This document shows positions 7,418-16,235 of a stretch of 36,712 nt of DNA, piece by piece. Position numbers and translations under genes: made by a program. Source of the DNA: a virus. Under the pieces are notes generated by a model, which was given only the letters and a program-made list of their open reading frames with translations, was not told the DNA's origin and ran no database searches. Each line of letters opens with the position of its first letter. The stretch's first letter is position 1. The DNA is taken from IMG/VR virus record IMGVR_UViG_3300033998_000048, positions 1 through 36,712 of that record. One strand, 5' to 3'.

Positions 7418-7840
7418 CTAACTTGAAAGCACTATGTCGATAATAACTGGCTCCGCTCCTATCCAAGCTACAAGAACCCGGTCTCCCGGTTTCAATGGGT
7501 GCATTGACTCTGGTAAAACAATATCATGCACATGTGTGCCTTCGGTATCCGGGTGACTATGCTGACCGCTTCCGCTATACTGTGAGTGCTCCCCGCTGGG
7601 CCCATGAGGGTGATTTCCTTGCCCCTCCTTCGTGGTAGTCAAAGGTTGATTTGGATCATGGGAGAGACTTCTGCAGATAAGATATTCGCCTTTTGGTATT
7701 GGTACAGGGAAATGGTCTGTCAAAAGGCTATAATCATTTTGTATGGTTCCCAGTTCCAATGTTTCAGGCTGTTGACTAAGCTTTATTATTCTTTCTTGTA
7801 TAACCCTAGCCAGCTTGTTTGCTCCTTTATTTCCACTCAT
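7418..7840 (-). CDS. DUF2577 baseplate/spike protein (XkdR-like) with His-rich insert
   Basis: This 140-residue protein occupies the XkdR position between the hub protein and DUF2634. It begins with a helix (GANKLARVIQERIIKLSQQ), then beta strands, and ends in LKPGDRVLVAWIGAEPVIIDIVL, the OB-fold-like end typical of DUF2577. Residues of about 78-108 are unusually rich in histidine, glycine and serine (HPHGPSGEH, GQHSHP, THVHD). His-x-His motifs coordinate iron at the tips of some phage spikes, so a metal-stabilised loop is possible; that is inference. It overlaps the hub gene by 4 bp. Confidence 0.85.
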   Translation of the reverse strand: MSGNKGANKLARVIQERIIKLSQQPETLELGTIQNDYSLLTDHFPVPIPKGEYLICRSLSHDPNQPLTTTKEGQGNHPHGPSGEHSQYSGSGQHSHPDTEGTHVHDIVLPESMHPLKPGDRVLVAWIGAEPVIIDIVLSS

Positions 7841-8832
7841 GCAGCCTCAACCTCCATAAGCATTTTCCCATTTGTAGCATCGTGCTGCACACCCGCTATA
7901 TAGAAATAGCCAGTTAAATTGCCAGCAGCCACATGTATCTTATCGCCTTTACGGATAAAAGGAAGATCAGGGGCCTGAAGACTTGTGGTTCTTTTCGGAG
8001 TTCCTCTTTCATTCAAGATTTCCTGAGCTGCCTGTTTAGCTGCTGCCAGGCTATCCTCTTGGTCCCTATGATATATCTCCTGCAGTATTCCGAATTCTGT
8101 TTTGCCGTCCAGAACGGCTTCTACAGGTGCCCGCCCTTCGCTATCCTCTTTACCTATAATCTTTACTCTTGTTATCAGGTCATCCATGGAAAGCTTATCT
8201 CCGGTCATTATCGTGTTGCTGTCTGCTCCAAAGTGATATACGCTCTGGTTGCTGCCTCTGGGAAGAATTTGAACATTGCCTTTAACACCTCTTACTACAA
8301 ACCTCCCAGCACCTCTCTTCTTCGCATCATCCAAAGTTTCAAATATCATGTCGCTTATATATCGGTTTCTGAACACCTTTTTGCCAAGAGCGACATCCGG
8401 GCCCTGGTATGTGTTAATTGGTATACCCCACGTCTCAAATATGTCAAGAATAATAGTTTTGCTGCTGGTCCCAGCACTGTATAGTTTGTTGTCCTTTGAT
8501 TTTTGCATGTACACCAGGTTATCATAAACGATTAACGTGAGATCTTTTTTGGCTGAGCTTTTATAATCCCAGTCCCAAATAGTCCCTCTAAATACTTCCT
8601 GCATCCCTGCTCCCCAATCAGAAAATATATAAAGCTGTGCACCGAGTTTAGCCAAGCCACAAAGATATGTTCCTGCATATGGTATGTTCCTGAATACCAT
8701 AGATGCTCTTTGAGCTAGTTCGCTCTGGTTTTCTTCCCACGTCAAGCTCTGTAGCAATTCTGTAATGCGCAGTTTTCTTCCTTCGGCAGTTAATAGAATT
8801 GCATCATATTTGATTTTCTTTACATCAATCAT
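7837..8832 (-). CDS. Baseplate hub / late control D-like protein (XkdQ/YqbQ-like)
   Basis: This 331-residue protein has the XkdQ/YqbQ (gpD-like hub) signature: an N-terminal EGRKLRITELLQSLTWEENQ strand set, KSSAKKDLTLIVYDNLVYMQKSK near residue 95, TSSKTIILDIFETWGIP near residue 125, and a C-terminal PFIRKGDKIHVAAGNLTGYFYIAGVQHD segment. The hub links the tail tube to the spike. A longer frame starts with GTG at 8841, but GAGGTGGG lies just ahead of the ATG at 8832, which I prefer. It directly follows the LysM gene. Confidence 0.9.
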   Translation of the reverse strand: MIDVKKIKYDAILLTAEGRKLRITELLQSLTWEENQSELAQRASMVFRNIPYAGTYLCGLAKLGAQLYIFSDWGAGMQEVFRGTIWDWDYKSSAKKDLTLIVYDNLVYMQKSKDNKLYSAGTSSKTIILDIFETWGIPINTYQGPDVALGKKVFRNRYISDMIFETLDDAKKRGAGRFVVRGVKGNVQILPRGSNQSVYHFGADSNTIMTGDKLSMDDLITRVKIIGKEDSEGRAPVEAVLDGKTEFGILQEIYHRDQEDSLAAAKQAAQEILNERGTPKRTTSLQAPDLPFIRKGDKIHVAAGNLTGYFYIAGVQHDATNGKMLMEVEAA

Positions 8833-8842
8833 ACTGCCCACC

Positions 8843-9493
8843 TCACACCGGAATCGTTAAAACCTGGCCCGGGTATATTAGGCTGGGGTTACTGCCGAGA
8901 GGCGGTTTGCTTGCATTGAATATTTCCATGTACCGATTTCCATTTCCAAGGGTTTTTTGCGCTATCTTCCATAAGCTATCTCCGGGTTTAACAATATAAG
9001 TCTTCTGCGGTGGGGGTTCCGGTCTTGGTTTTGTACCGGTATTTCTCTTATTGTTGTTACTGATGCTTAATTCATCGACTGTATATATTTTTAAGTCTTT
9101 TGCCTCAACCAAAGATATCTGGTAATTGTAATCCCCCATGGCGCTTCCAAAAGTCAGCTTAATCTCTTCGATATAAACATCGATATTTATAGGTGTTTCT
9201 GTGATAAGGAGACGCAGCTTAACGCCGGTCTCCTTGTATTTTTTAAGTAAAGAATAAATTTCCGACGGATCGCGCCAAGACTTTACAAATGACATTTCAC
9301 TTCTGCCTTTCCCCGGTAGCTTTCCTTCCCACGATATTTGCTCAAGTCGGTTCCCTGCTGGTATTCGGATTTCGCCTAGCTGCATTATTTCATAGCTTTG
9401 CATATTGGCTCCGGTTGACAACGACACGGTTTCCGGGTTCATAGGGAAGTGTATTCGCTCATTATGTTCAATTTCTGTAAGATAGAAATCCAT
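8843..9493 (-). CDS. LysM-domain baseplate protein (XkdP-like)
   Basis: This 216-residue protein pairs an N-terminal domain of about 150 residues with a C-terminal LysM domain. The N-terminal domain includes IHFPMNPETVSLSTGANMQSY and RSEMSFVKSWRDPSEIYSLLKKY. A proline-rich linker (TKPRPEPPPQ) leads to the LysM at about residues 165-215 (YIVKPGDSLWKIAQKTLGNG ... YPGQVLTIPV). XkdP and T4 gp53-like proteins use LysM-like domains in the baseplate wedge and may contact peptidoglycan during injection. It lies one base from the tape measure gene stop, in the usual PBSX place. Confidence 0.92.
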   Translation of the reverse strand: MDFYLTEIEHNERIHFPMNPETVSLSTGANMQSYEIMQLGEIRIPAGNRLEQISWEGKLPGKGRSEMSFVKSWRDPSEIYSLLKKYKETGVKLRLLITETPINIDVYIEEIKLTFGSAMGDYNYQISLVEAKDLKIYTVDELSISNNNKRNTGTKPRPEPPPQKTYIVKPGDSLWKIAQKTLGNGNRYMEIFNASKPPLGSNPSLIYPGQVLTIPV

Positions 9494-12400
9494 TTATACT
9501 CCCTCCACTTCCGGCATGTTTTGGAATATGCGAATAAGTTTTTCTGCCATTTCGTCGCTTAATTCGTCAGTTATGGTCTGAATATTAGAGCGGATAACCT
9601 CTATCACACTCTTTCCATCCTGGGCAGTTTCGATTCTAAATACAGGTGCAGGTGTTGACTGGACAGATATTAATATATGGGATTTTGCTTTAGTTGCATG
9701 CACTCCTGCCGGTCGTGGTGTGAATGTCTTATCACTTTCAGTTTCATCTTTTGATATTCTTCCTGCTATTGCCGAGTTAATCTGACCGAGAATTCCTCCT
9801 TCGGCATATGGTCTTGCTCCAAGTATTTCTCCTACCTTCTGCCAAAGAGTCAATCCTCTGCTTCTCCTGCTTGGACTAAGTGGTATAATTGCCTCCGGTC
9901 CTGCTTCAGCAACAAGGCCGACATGTGGAGTAGTCATTATTCCCCCGGCAGCATGTGCTTTAAGGCCAGTAATTTTGGAGCCTCTTTCAGTTGCACTGCT
10001 TACAAAATCGCTGACTGGTTGTGCAATATTTTGTTTGAACCATCCTGTGAAGCCACTCCACTTTTCCTGAACCCAGGACTTTGCTTTGCTGAATTTATCG
10101 CTTATCCAATCTGCTGCAGCTTTAGCTCCATCCTTAACAGGTGACCACACATTCTCATCCAGCCAAGAGCTTGCTGTACCCCATGCCTCCTGCACCCATG
10201 TCTTGGCATTGTTCCATTTCTCGCCTATCCAATTTCCTACGCTTTCTGCTGCACTTTTAACTGGAACCCATACATTCTCATCAAACCAGCCTGTAACGCT
10301 TGACCATGCATTCTGTGCCCACAGTTTAGCTTCGTCAAGTTTTTGTCCTATCCAGCTGCCAGCTGCAGCTGCTGCGTTTTTAGCAGGGGTCCAGACGTTT
10401 TCATCGAACCATCCTGCGACTGTTGACCAGGTATTCTGTGCCCATGTCTTGGCTTCATCCCATTTTTGACCTATCCAGTTTGCGACATCTTGCGTAGCTC
10501 CTTTAATTGGCTGCCATACATTAGTATCCAGCCAACCGACAATAGGAGACATGGCATTGGATATTCCTTCCCTTGCCATGTCAAAAAGCCCGACAGTAAA
10601 GTTTGTAGCATTTATAAAACCATTCTTTATTGGAGTTCCAACATTGTCACTGAACCATGTACTTACGCTACTCCATTTATCCTGAACCCAGGACTTTGCT
10701 TTGCTGAATTTATCGCTTATCCAATCTGCTGCAGCTTTAGCTCCATCCTTAACAGGTGACCACACATTCTCATCCAGCCAAGAGCTTGCTGTACCCCATG
10801 CCTCCTGCACCCATGTCTTGGCATTGTTCCATTTCTCGCCTATCCAATTTCCTACGCTTTCTGCTGCACTTTTAACTGGAACCCATACATTCTCATCAAA
10901 CCAGCCTGTAACGCTTGACCATGCATTCTGTGCCCACAGTTTAGCTTCGTCAAGTTTTTGTCCTATCCAGCTGCCAGCTGCAGCTGCTGCGTTTTTAGCA
11001 GGGGTCCAGACGTTTTCATCGAACCATCCTGCGACTGTTGACCAGGTATTCTGTGCCCATGTCTTGGCTTCATCCCATTTTTGACCTATCCAGTTTGCGA
11101 CATCTTGCGTAGCTCCTTTAATTGGCTGCCATACATTAGTATCCAGCCAACCGACAATAGGAGACATGGCATTGGATATTCCTTCCCTTGCCATGTCAAA
11201 AAGCCCGACAGTAAAGTTTGTAGCATTTATAAAACCATTCTTTATTGGAGTTCCAACATTGTCACTGAACCATGTACTTACGCTACTCCATTTATCCTGA
11301 ACCCAAGATTTTGCGTCATTGAACCTAGATCCTATCCATTGACCGGCATCGCTAGCTCCTTGTTTTATTCCTGACCACGTATCTCCGAACCATTTACCGA
11401 CATCGCTTCCCCATTGCGCTATTGCGTCTTTTTGGTCATATAGCCATTCAGTGAATGCCTCTCCTCCAATAGCCCCACCAATGCCACCTACTGCTGCTCC
11501 TATTGCTGTTCCTATTGGACCTCCTCCAAGAGTACCAACCAAGGCGCCTGCTGCTGCTCCTGCTCCCAAAGATCCGATCCAACTACCAGCTTCTCCAGCT
11601 ACCTCTCTTCCTCGGTTCTCAGGTGATGCAGTCGCTACGGTAACTCCACTTCCTAAAAGACCAAGGGCTGTTCCTACTATCGGAATGCCCTTTATGCCTT
11701 TCCCTACTTTGCTAAGATATTTACTCACGCTACCCAGCTTGCCTAATAATCCTACTCCCTTGGTAGATTTGCTTATTGTGCCTGCTACTTCTGCTACTTT
11801 GGCAGCTTCATCCGCATTTTGTACCACTGTCTTAATAACTTGGCCATTTGCACCAAAAATCGGAATACTTTTTACTGCTTTGGCTGCAGTTGGTGTCGCA
11901 TCGGCAGCTACTCCTGCTGCTTTCGTCGCTTTCACCACATCATCGACTTTGTTGGCATTTTTGAATAAAAACTTACCAATTTTGGGTAACCCTTTCGTTA
12001 TAAGTGTTTTCCCTCCGAGTTTCCACCCAAGGATTGACACTAATGCTGCTGATATCCAGCTTGTAGATGATGGCTTCTCTCCTCCAGGCATAAATTTTCC
12101 AGCATCTTTAATGAGTGATTTAAATGCATCAACAGCCTTTTGCGCTATCTTTTGAGCATCGAATGCTTCGAGAAATGCATCAAGAAATGCCTTTCCTGCA
12201 GTAGCCCCTGCACTCAAAAACGGAGATTCTTTTGCCAACTTTTTAGGATCGCTAGCAACTCCCAGCGCGGACATTATGAAGCCACCTATACCTCCACCAA
12301 GAGCACGACCTATACTTTCAGCCATAGCTGTAATTTTTTTCTGTCCTGGTCCATTCCACCATTCCTGAAATGGTTCTGCAACGATTTTATCCCATGCAAT

Positions 12401-13555
12401 TTTGATTTTGTCCGACAAACGTGTTACATTTTTGAAAGCATCGCTGTTAAATACATCATTTGCACGTCTCGATAAGCTATCCAGTTTATTAACTATTGCA
12501 GTGCTTATGGTTTCTCCGATTTTCTCCAGGCTTTCTCCCCACTTATCCAGAGTGCTTCGGTTATTGCTTATCCAATCGTTGAATTTTACAAGCCCTGAAA
12601 TCGCTCCACGCTGAAGTCCTTTGCCCCATCTTTCAAAAACGCTAACGCTGAATGCATCCTTAATCTGGCTAATTAGACCCTTGACAGTCCTATTGGCTGT
12701 TTTATCCATTTGTCCGTCAAATTCATCCATACCCTTAAGGATCATATCGATGGCTTTATTTGCGTCAATCATACCTTTTTCCGCCATACTCATGGCCGTA
12801 GGAATATCAACGCCAAGCCCTTTAGCGATATACTCTCTTGCCCTGATTCCTGCCTCTGCCAGTTGGTTAAGTTCCTCTGCTGAAAGCTTGCCTTTCATTC
12901 GGATTTGACCTAATGCTAGTATTATGCGGTCCATCCCAAGAGCACCTTTGCCTGTAGCTGCTGCAGCGTTTCCTATGCGTTCCATATCCCGTAGAACATC
13001 TTTTGCTGCCCATCCCATTGCCATCATCCTTTGGGTTTGGTCTATAATTTCATTCGTCTCAAACGGTGTTTTTATGGCAAATTGCTTGATATCTGTCATC
13101 ATCTTTTTAGCCTTCTCTGCGCTGCCGAGCATAGTCTCAAACCCGACCTCGGCTTGAGCGAGAGAATCCGCGAGTGCCATAGGACCTGCTACTAATTTTT
13201 GCGCTGCAGCTCCTGCTATTATCCCGGTTATAATACCCCTTATCGATGTTGCAAAATTAAAAATAGACCTCAAGGGCCTGGTAGCCATATCAATTACATG
13301 TACTGTCATTTGCCAAGGTTTTTTTATGAGCGTTCTGGCTTTAGCACCAATGTAATCTATAACCCCAGATGCCTTGTCAATTGCGCTCATTAATAGCTGC
13401 AGCCTTGTTTTATTCATCCTTTGTATTCGCTCTTCGGTTTTTTGCATGCGCTCTTCAAATTTGCTTATCTTCTGTTGAGCCTGACCGAGTGCTGGCTCAG
13501 TCTGGTCCTGCACCTCAACCGGTATCTCTATCCTGTATATCTCTCCGTCGGTCAC
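9494..13555 (-). CDS. Tail tape measure protein with internal tandem duplication
   Basis: This 1353-residue protein sets tail length and helps DNA ejection. It starts with GTG, preceded by GGGAGGTGAG. The N-terminus is a coiled coil (EERMQKTEERIQRMNKTRLQ); residues of about 110-310 match the tape-measure N-terminal domain (GFETMLGSAEKAKKMM, MAMGWAAKDVLRDMERIGNAAAA). A Gly/Ala-rich hydrophobic region sits near residues 690-735. Residues 766-1175 are ten 41-residue units beginning NVWxPxK and rich in Trp. They are arranged as two identical sets of five, because 615 bp is duplicated exactly in the DNA. The C-terminus has an AAGGIMTTPHVGLVAEAGPEAIIPL segment, common in tape measure proteins. At about 1.5 angstrom per residue, the added 205 residues would lengthen the tail by some 30 nm. 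Confidence 0.95.
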   Translation of the reverse strand: MTDGEIYRIEIPVEVQDQTEPALGQAQQKISKFEERMQKTEERIQRMNKTRLQLLMSAIDKASGVIDYIGAKARTLIKKPWQMTVHVIDMATRPLRSIFNFATSIRGIITGIIAGAAAQKLVAGPMALADSLAQAEVGFETMLGSAEKAKKMMTDIKQFAIKTPFETNEIIDQTQRMMAMGWAAKDVLRDMERIGNAAAATGKGALGMDRIILALGQIRMKGKLSAEELNQLAEAGIRAREYIAKGLGVDIPTAMSMAEKGMIDANKAIDMILKGMDEFDGQMDKTANRTVKGLISQIKDAFSVSVFERWGKGLQRGAISGLVKFNDWISNNRSTLDKWGESLEKIGETISTAIVNKLDSLSRRANDVFNSDAFKNVTRLSDKIKIAWDKIVAEPFQEWWNGPGQKKITAMAESIGRALGGGIGGFIMSALGVASDPKKLAKESPFLSAGATAGKAFLDAFLEAFDAQKIAQKAVDAFKSLIKDAGKFMPGGEKPSSTSWISAALVSILGWKLGGKTLITKGLPKIGKFLFKNANKVDDVVKATKAAGVAADATPTAAKAVKSIPIFGANGQVIKTVVQNADEAAKVAEVAGTISKSTKGVGLLGKLGSVSKYLSKVGKGIKGIPIVGTALGLLGSGVTVATASPENRGREVAGEAGSWIGSLGAGAAAGALVGTLGGGPIGTAIGAAVGGIGGAIGGEAFTEWLYDQKDAIAQWGSDVGKWFGDTWSGIKQGASDAGQWIGSRFNDAKSWVQDKWSSVSTWFSDNVGTPIKNGFINATNFTVGLFDMAREGISNAMSPIVGWLDTNVWQPIKGATQDVANWIGQKWDEAKTWAQNTWSTVAGWFDENVWTPAKNAAAAAGSWIGQKLDEAKLWAQNAWSSVTGWFDENVWVPVKSAAESVGNWIGEKWNNAKTWVQEAWGTASSWLDENVWSPVKDGAKAAADWISDKFSKAKSWVQDKWSSVSTWFSDNVGTPIKNGFINATNFTVGLFDMAREGISNAMSPIVGWLDTNVWQPIKGATQDVANWIGQKWDEAKTWAQNTWSTVAGWFDENVWTPAKNAAAAAGSWIGQKLDEAKLWAQNAWSSVTGWFDENVWVPVKSAAESVGNWIGEKWNNAKTWVQEAWGTASSWLDENVWSPVKDGAKAAADWISDKFSKAKSWVQEKWSGFTGWFKQNIAQPVSDFVSSATERGSKITGLKAHAAGGIMTTPHVGLVAEAGPEAIIPLSPSRRSRGLTLWQKVGEILGARPYAEGGILGQINSAIAGRISKDETESDKTFTPRPAGVHATKAKSHILISVQSTPAPVFRIETAQDGKSVIEVIRSNIQTITDELSDEMAEKLIRIFQNMPEVEGV
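10065..11305 (-). repeat. Exact 615-bp tandem duplication inside the tape measure gene
   Basis: Bases 10065-10690 match 10680-11305 at a constant offset of 615 bp. I compared them line by line and found no difference. Identity ends at 10064/10679 on one side and 10691/11306 on the other. 615 bp equals 205 codons, so the frame is kept, and 205 residues equal five 41-residue units. Complete identity, including silent positions, means the duplication is recent, gene-converted, or an assembly artefact. The units within one copy are clearly diverged from each other, so there are two layers of duplication of different age. Confidence 0.95.
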
Positions 13556-13570
13556 CAGCGCTCACCTCCC

Positions 13571-13744
13571 TTAATAACTGCTTTGCTGGTTATATTCTTT
13601 CTCCTCCTGTTCCAACTGCACCCTCATGGAAGCAAAACAGAAGGCTTTTATTCCTGGCGGTTTGTACATAATTTCATCCGGCGTGCGGCCGGTTCTCTGA
13701 AATATCTGGTGCAGCAAATATCCCCGACCGCCTGCCTCGATTAC
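13571..13744 (-). CDS. -1 frameshift extension of the tail assembly chaperone
   Basis: The chaperone frame ends GTA-AAA-AAG-TAA. The A-AAA-AAG heptamer at 13750-13744 is a classic -1 slippery site. Slipping back one base continues as GTA-ATC-GAG... for 57 residues to a TAA at 13571-13573, just before the GGGAGG site of the tape measure gene. The extension reads VIEAGGRGYLLHQIFQRTGR, then PDEIMYKPPGIKAFCFASMRVQL. This resembles the second chaperone product (lambda gpGT, XkdN-downstream ORF) of many Firmicute phages. The product would be about 246 residues, with the frameshift setting the ratio of short to long chaperone. It has no start signal of its own. Confidence 0.82.
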   Translation of the reverse strand, partial: VIEAGGRGYLLHQIFQRTGRTPDEIMYKPPGIKAFCFASMRVQLEQEEKEYNQQSSY

Positions 13745-14310
13745 TTTTTTACTACTTCTTCAAGGCTGGAATCGTAGCCAGATTTGTTATCGATGATCTC
13801 TATAATGGCATCCTTCTCTCCGGCCAGCAGAGCTTTATTGACCATATCAACGCCTGTTATAATACCGAGTTGTTTCCATGCTGCTTTATTGTCCCAGACA
13901 GTTTTCTTGTCCTCTGGGTGAGTTGCTGTGTATATCATCAGATCATGGAACCTTACGGTATTTGTTTCCTCTGGCATTTTCAAACCACCAAGGTTTTTAT
14001 TTCTTACATACCTTGTCGCGTCATCACGACACTTGTGGTATTCAGACTCGTCGAGACCCCTAACTCTGAATCTGATGAGAATCTTCTCATTCTTTTCAAT
14101 GGGCAACGGGGTATCATCGTACTTGACAACTCTGCGGTACTTTTTCCCGTTTATCTCCTGCTTTCTTACTTCAATCCAGGTATAGCTGTCGTCTGCGGTC
14201 TTGTCCTCCGCACACTCCAGTATGCCTTTTAATATATCCTCTTCGGAAAGCAAGATTTCTTCCTTTGTGATTTCGTCACTTTCAAGATTATTAATGTTCA
14301 TCTCATCCAT
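13741..14310 (-). CDS. Tail assembly chaperone (XkdN-like)
   Basis: This 189-residue acidic protein lies between the tail tube and tape measure genes, the XkdN position. It begins MDEMNINNLESDEITKEEIL and has an RFRVRGLDESEYHKCRDDAT core near residue 82, then an RFHDLMIYTATHPEDKK segment near residue 124, typical of XkdN-like proteins. The family coats the tape measure protein during tail assembly. A good AAAGGAGG site precedes the ATG. The 3' end carries the slippery heptamer that gives access to the extension at 13571-13744. Confidence 0.87.
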   Translation of the reverse strand: MDEMNINNLESDEITKEEILLSEEDILKGILECAEDKTADDSYTWIEVRKQEINGKKYRRVVKYDDTPLPIEKNEKILIRFRVRGLDESEYHKCRDDATRYVRNKNLGGLKMPEETNTVRFHDLMIYTATHPEDKKTVWDNKAAWKQLGIITGVDMVNKALLAGEKDAIIEIIDNKSGYDSSLEEVVKK

Positions 14311-14345
14311 TAAACACTTACCTCCTTTGAATTTTATTATTTAAG

Positions 14346-14798
14346 TTAATTCCCGCCGAGTAGCGACTGCAGTTCAGGCGGCTCATTACATCTCCAACTC
14401 CAAGCCCTGTTTATAACGTCTCCTGGTTGAATGTTGGCGAGATCTATAGAACCATCGGGAACGCAAGCCCTGAATATCTGCCTTGATTCAGTGCCATCAT
14501 GGCCCCTTATGACTCCTTGGAAGTTAGCCTCGAGCTGTTTCTTATTCCTTATAGAATCTACGAGTTTCTTCAACAGGATAGCGTCTTTTATCACAGTTTC
14601 AGTAAAGGTCAATGTCACCGTATAACTATCAAATACGGCTACACTTATCGCTTCCCCAGCCGGCCTGTAGTCAACGTTTATTATATTGACCTGAGCCTGA
14701 AATGTATTCACCATGGCCAGAAAGTTGCCCTGGTCATCGTATAGTTCGCCATCTTTCCCGGTAAGAATATTCCTGGGATCAAGCTTTTCCTTTGCCAT
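14346..14798 (-). CDS. Tail tube protein (XkdM-like)
   Basis: This 150-residue protein has the XkdM length and features: an N-terminal ITGKDGELYDDQG-like turn (read as ILTGKDGELYDDQGN), a VNTFQAQVNIINVDYRPAGE strand pair, and a central YTVTLTFTETVIKDAILLKKL strand plus helix. It polymerises inside the sheath as the inner tube. The frame begins GTG-ATG; I choose the ATG at 14798 because AAGGAGGGG sits six bases upstream. It follows the sheath gene directly, the conserved order for contractile tails. Confidence 0.92.
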   Translation of the reverse strand: MAKEKLDPRNILTGKDGELYDDQGNFLAMVNTFQAQVNIINVDYRPAGEAISVAVFDSYTVTLTFTETVIKDAILLKKLVDSIRNKKQLEANFQGVIRGHDGTESRQIFRACVPDGSIDLANIQPGDVINRAWSWRCNEPPELQSLLGGN

Positions 14799-14811
14799 CA
14801 CTTACCCCTCC

Positions 14812-16233
14812 TTATGAATTTGTTTCAGGTGCAAACCTGAATCCAAATGTGAAATACAGTTTTTCGGCACTATCCAGATCGTCTACGGATATCTTAAACC
14901 ATGCGCTATCTCCAACTGGCGGATTATTTGGATCCACTTCTATGGTTCCTCCGGGAAGCAGCTTACCTTCGGCTGCCATTTTGTTGATAATCCCCTGAGC
15001 GGCAGCCATTATGGTTGCTCTACCGTCATTATCGTTGTCTACATTTCCGATTAATTGTTCGGTAGCGGCAGTGATTCTTTCCATAAGCTCAAACCTGGTC
15101 TTTACACGGCGGATTTTCTTCCATCCTGCATCCTGGTTTGCGCTCGTGGTAACGAGAGTATTTATTCCGTATTCAATCTGCACCTGACCATTACTGTTGG
15201 TTGTAAACACGATCGCTCCGCTCTGGAGAGCCTGCTCTATTTGCGGATTGGTTAGTGTTTCTTTCAAGGCTACAGCTCCGCTTATTACTTTGTGCGTTAG
15301 ACTGTTGTTAGAAGGTGCCGCTGCTATCATACCTGCTACCCTTGCGGCTGCTTTATATCCTTCGTAAACGGCACCTGTTGAATCAATAAATCCGTTTAGC
15401 ACATAAATCATGCAGAAATCGTTAAGTGCTGCTGCATTTGTTTTTCTTGTTGCAAATGCGACACTGGTAGGCTCTCCAACAACACCCATTACCAGCTTAC
15501 CTTCACTGAACACTCTTGATATAAATCCCTGCATTAAGATATGTACCTCTGTATCATCAGTATCAACAGCCAGTACATTCCATTTCTGTGATTCAAGAAC
15601 ATTGAATGCGTTACTGTAATCTGAATTTGTAATATTCGGGTCAGTTCCCGGTGTGATTGCCTGCTGGGTCAATGTAGCCAGTATGCCATTTCCTGCTGCT
15701 AGTTTAGTTGCTGTAATCCAGTTGCTCCCTGATTCTGCTACGGCATCAACAAGTGCATCTACTTCGTTTTCGCCTTTTGCAAACTCTATTTTTTGCTTAA
15801 CAGCTGTCCCTTCTAGAATCAGCAATTCACGTTTCTCTGAATCCGTCAAACTATCGCGTAGTGTCAGAGATAGCGCTCTTGAGCCTGGATATTTACAATC
15901 AATCCTGATTACATCAGCAGGAGTTCCTGCGGTATCCTTAAGCGTATAGGTTCCTTTGGTTCCGCCGCTTCCAAGCCTTACAGCTTTCACTTTCACACCA
16001 GATTTCAGTATTTCTTTGATAATGTCAACCGTAAGCGCTGAACCAAAGTAAGTTTCGACATCAGTCAGGTTCTCGATGTCAATCGCTACTCCAAGTGGTC
16101 CCCAGTTTGCCTTAAAAACTGCGGCACATACACCATTGGTTATTGCCACTTCCGCCGGTGTACCGGTGTTTTCGTATCTTATGTATGTGCCCGGTCTGAT
16201 TTTTTGTTCTCCCACAGTGAAAAATGCACCCAT
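14812..16233 (-). CDS. Contractile tail sheath protein (XkdK-like)
   Basis: This 473-residue protein starts MGAFFTVGEQKIRPGTYIRYEN, a typical XkdK start. It has the GPLGVAIDIENLTDVETYFG segment near residue 45 and the VKTRFELMERITAATEQLIG region near residue 375 in the conserved C-terminal sheath domain. Sheath subunits surround the tube and contract on adsorption, so this gene shows the virus is a myovirus. A good AAGGAGG site precedes the ATG. Length fits the family; no damage is visible. Confidence 0.95.
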   Translation of the reverse strand: MGAFFTVGEQKIRPGTYIRYENTGTPAEVAITNGVCAAVFKANWGPLGVAIDIENLTDVETYFGSALTVDIIKEILKSGVKVKAVRLGSGGTKGTYTLKDTAGTPADVIRIDCKYPGSRALSLTLRDSLTDSEKRELLILEGTAVKQKIEFAKGENEVDALVDAVAESGSNWITATKLAAGNGILATLTQQAITPGTDPNITNSDYSNAFNVLESQKWNVLAVDTDDTEVHILMQGFISRVFSEGKLVMGVVGEPTSVAFATRKTNAAALNDFCMIYVLNGFIDSTGAVYEGYKAAARVAGMIAAAPSNNSLTHKVISGAVALKETLTNPQIEQALQSGAIVFTTNSNGQVQIEYGINTLVTTSANQDAGWKKIRRVKTRFELMERITAATEQLIGNVDNDNDGRATIMAAAQGIINKMAAEGKLLPGGTIEVDPNNPPVGDSAWFKISVDDLDSAEKLYFTFGFRFAPETNS

Positions 16234-16235
16234 GG

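Noticed and set aside
10086-11084. Two identical 127-codon plus-strand frames
   Set aside because: They are shadows of the exact tandem duplication in the tape measure gene, not duplicated genes.
9923-11374. Regular repeats suggesting a CRISPR array
   Set aside because: The 123-bp units are coding, diverged and in frame with the tape measure protein; there are no short direct repeats with unique spacers.
11451-12155. Long plus-strand open frame (234 codons, Ala/Pro-rich)
   Set aside because: It is antisense to the Gly/Ala-rich part of the tape measure gene; its composition is what the reverse of GGx/GCx codons would give, and it has no ribosome site or family motif.
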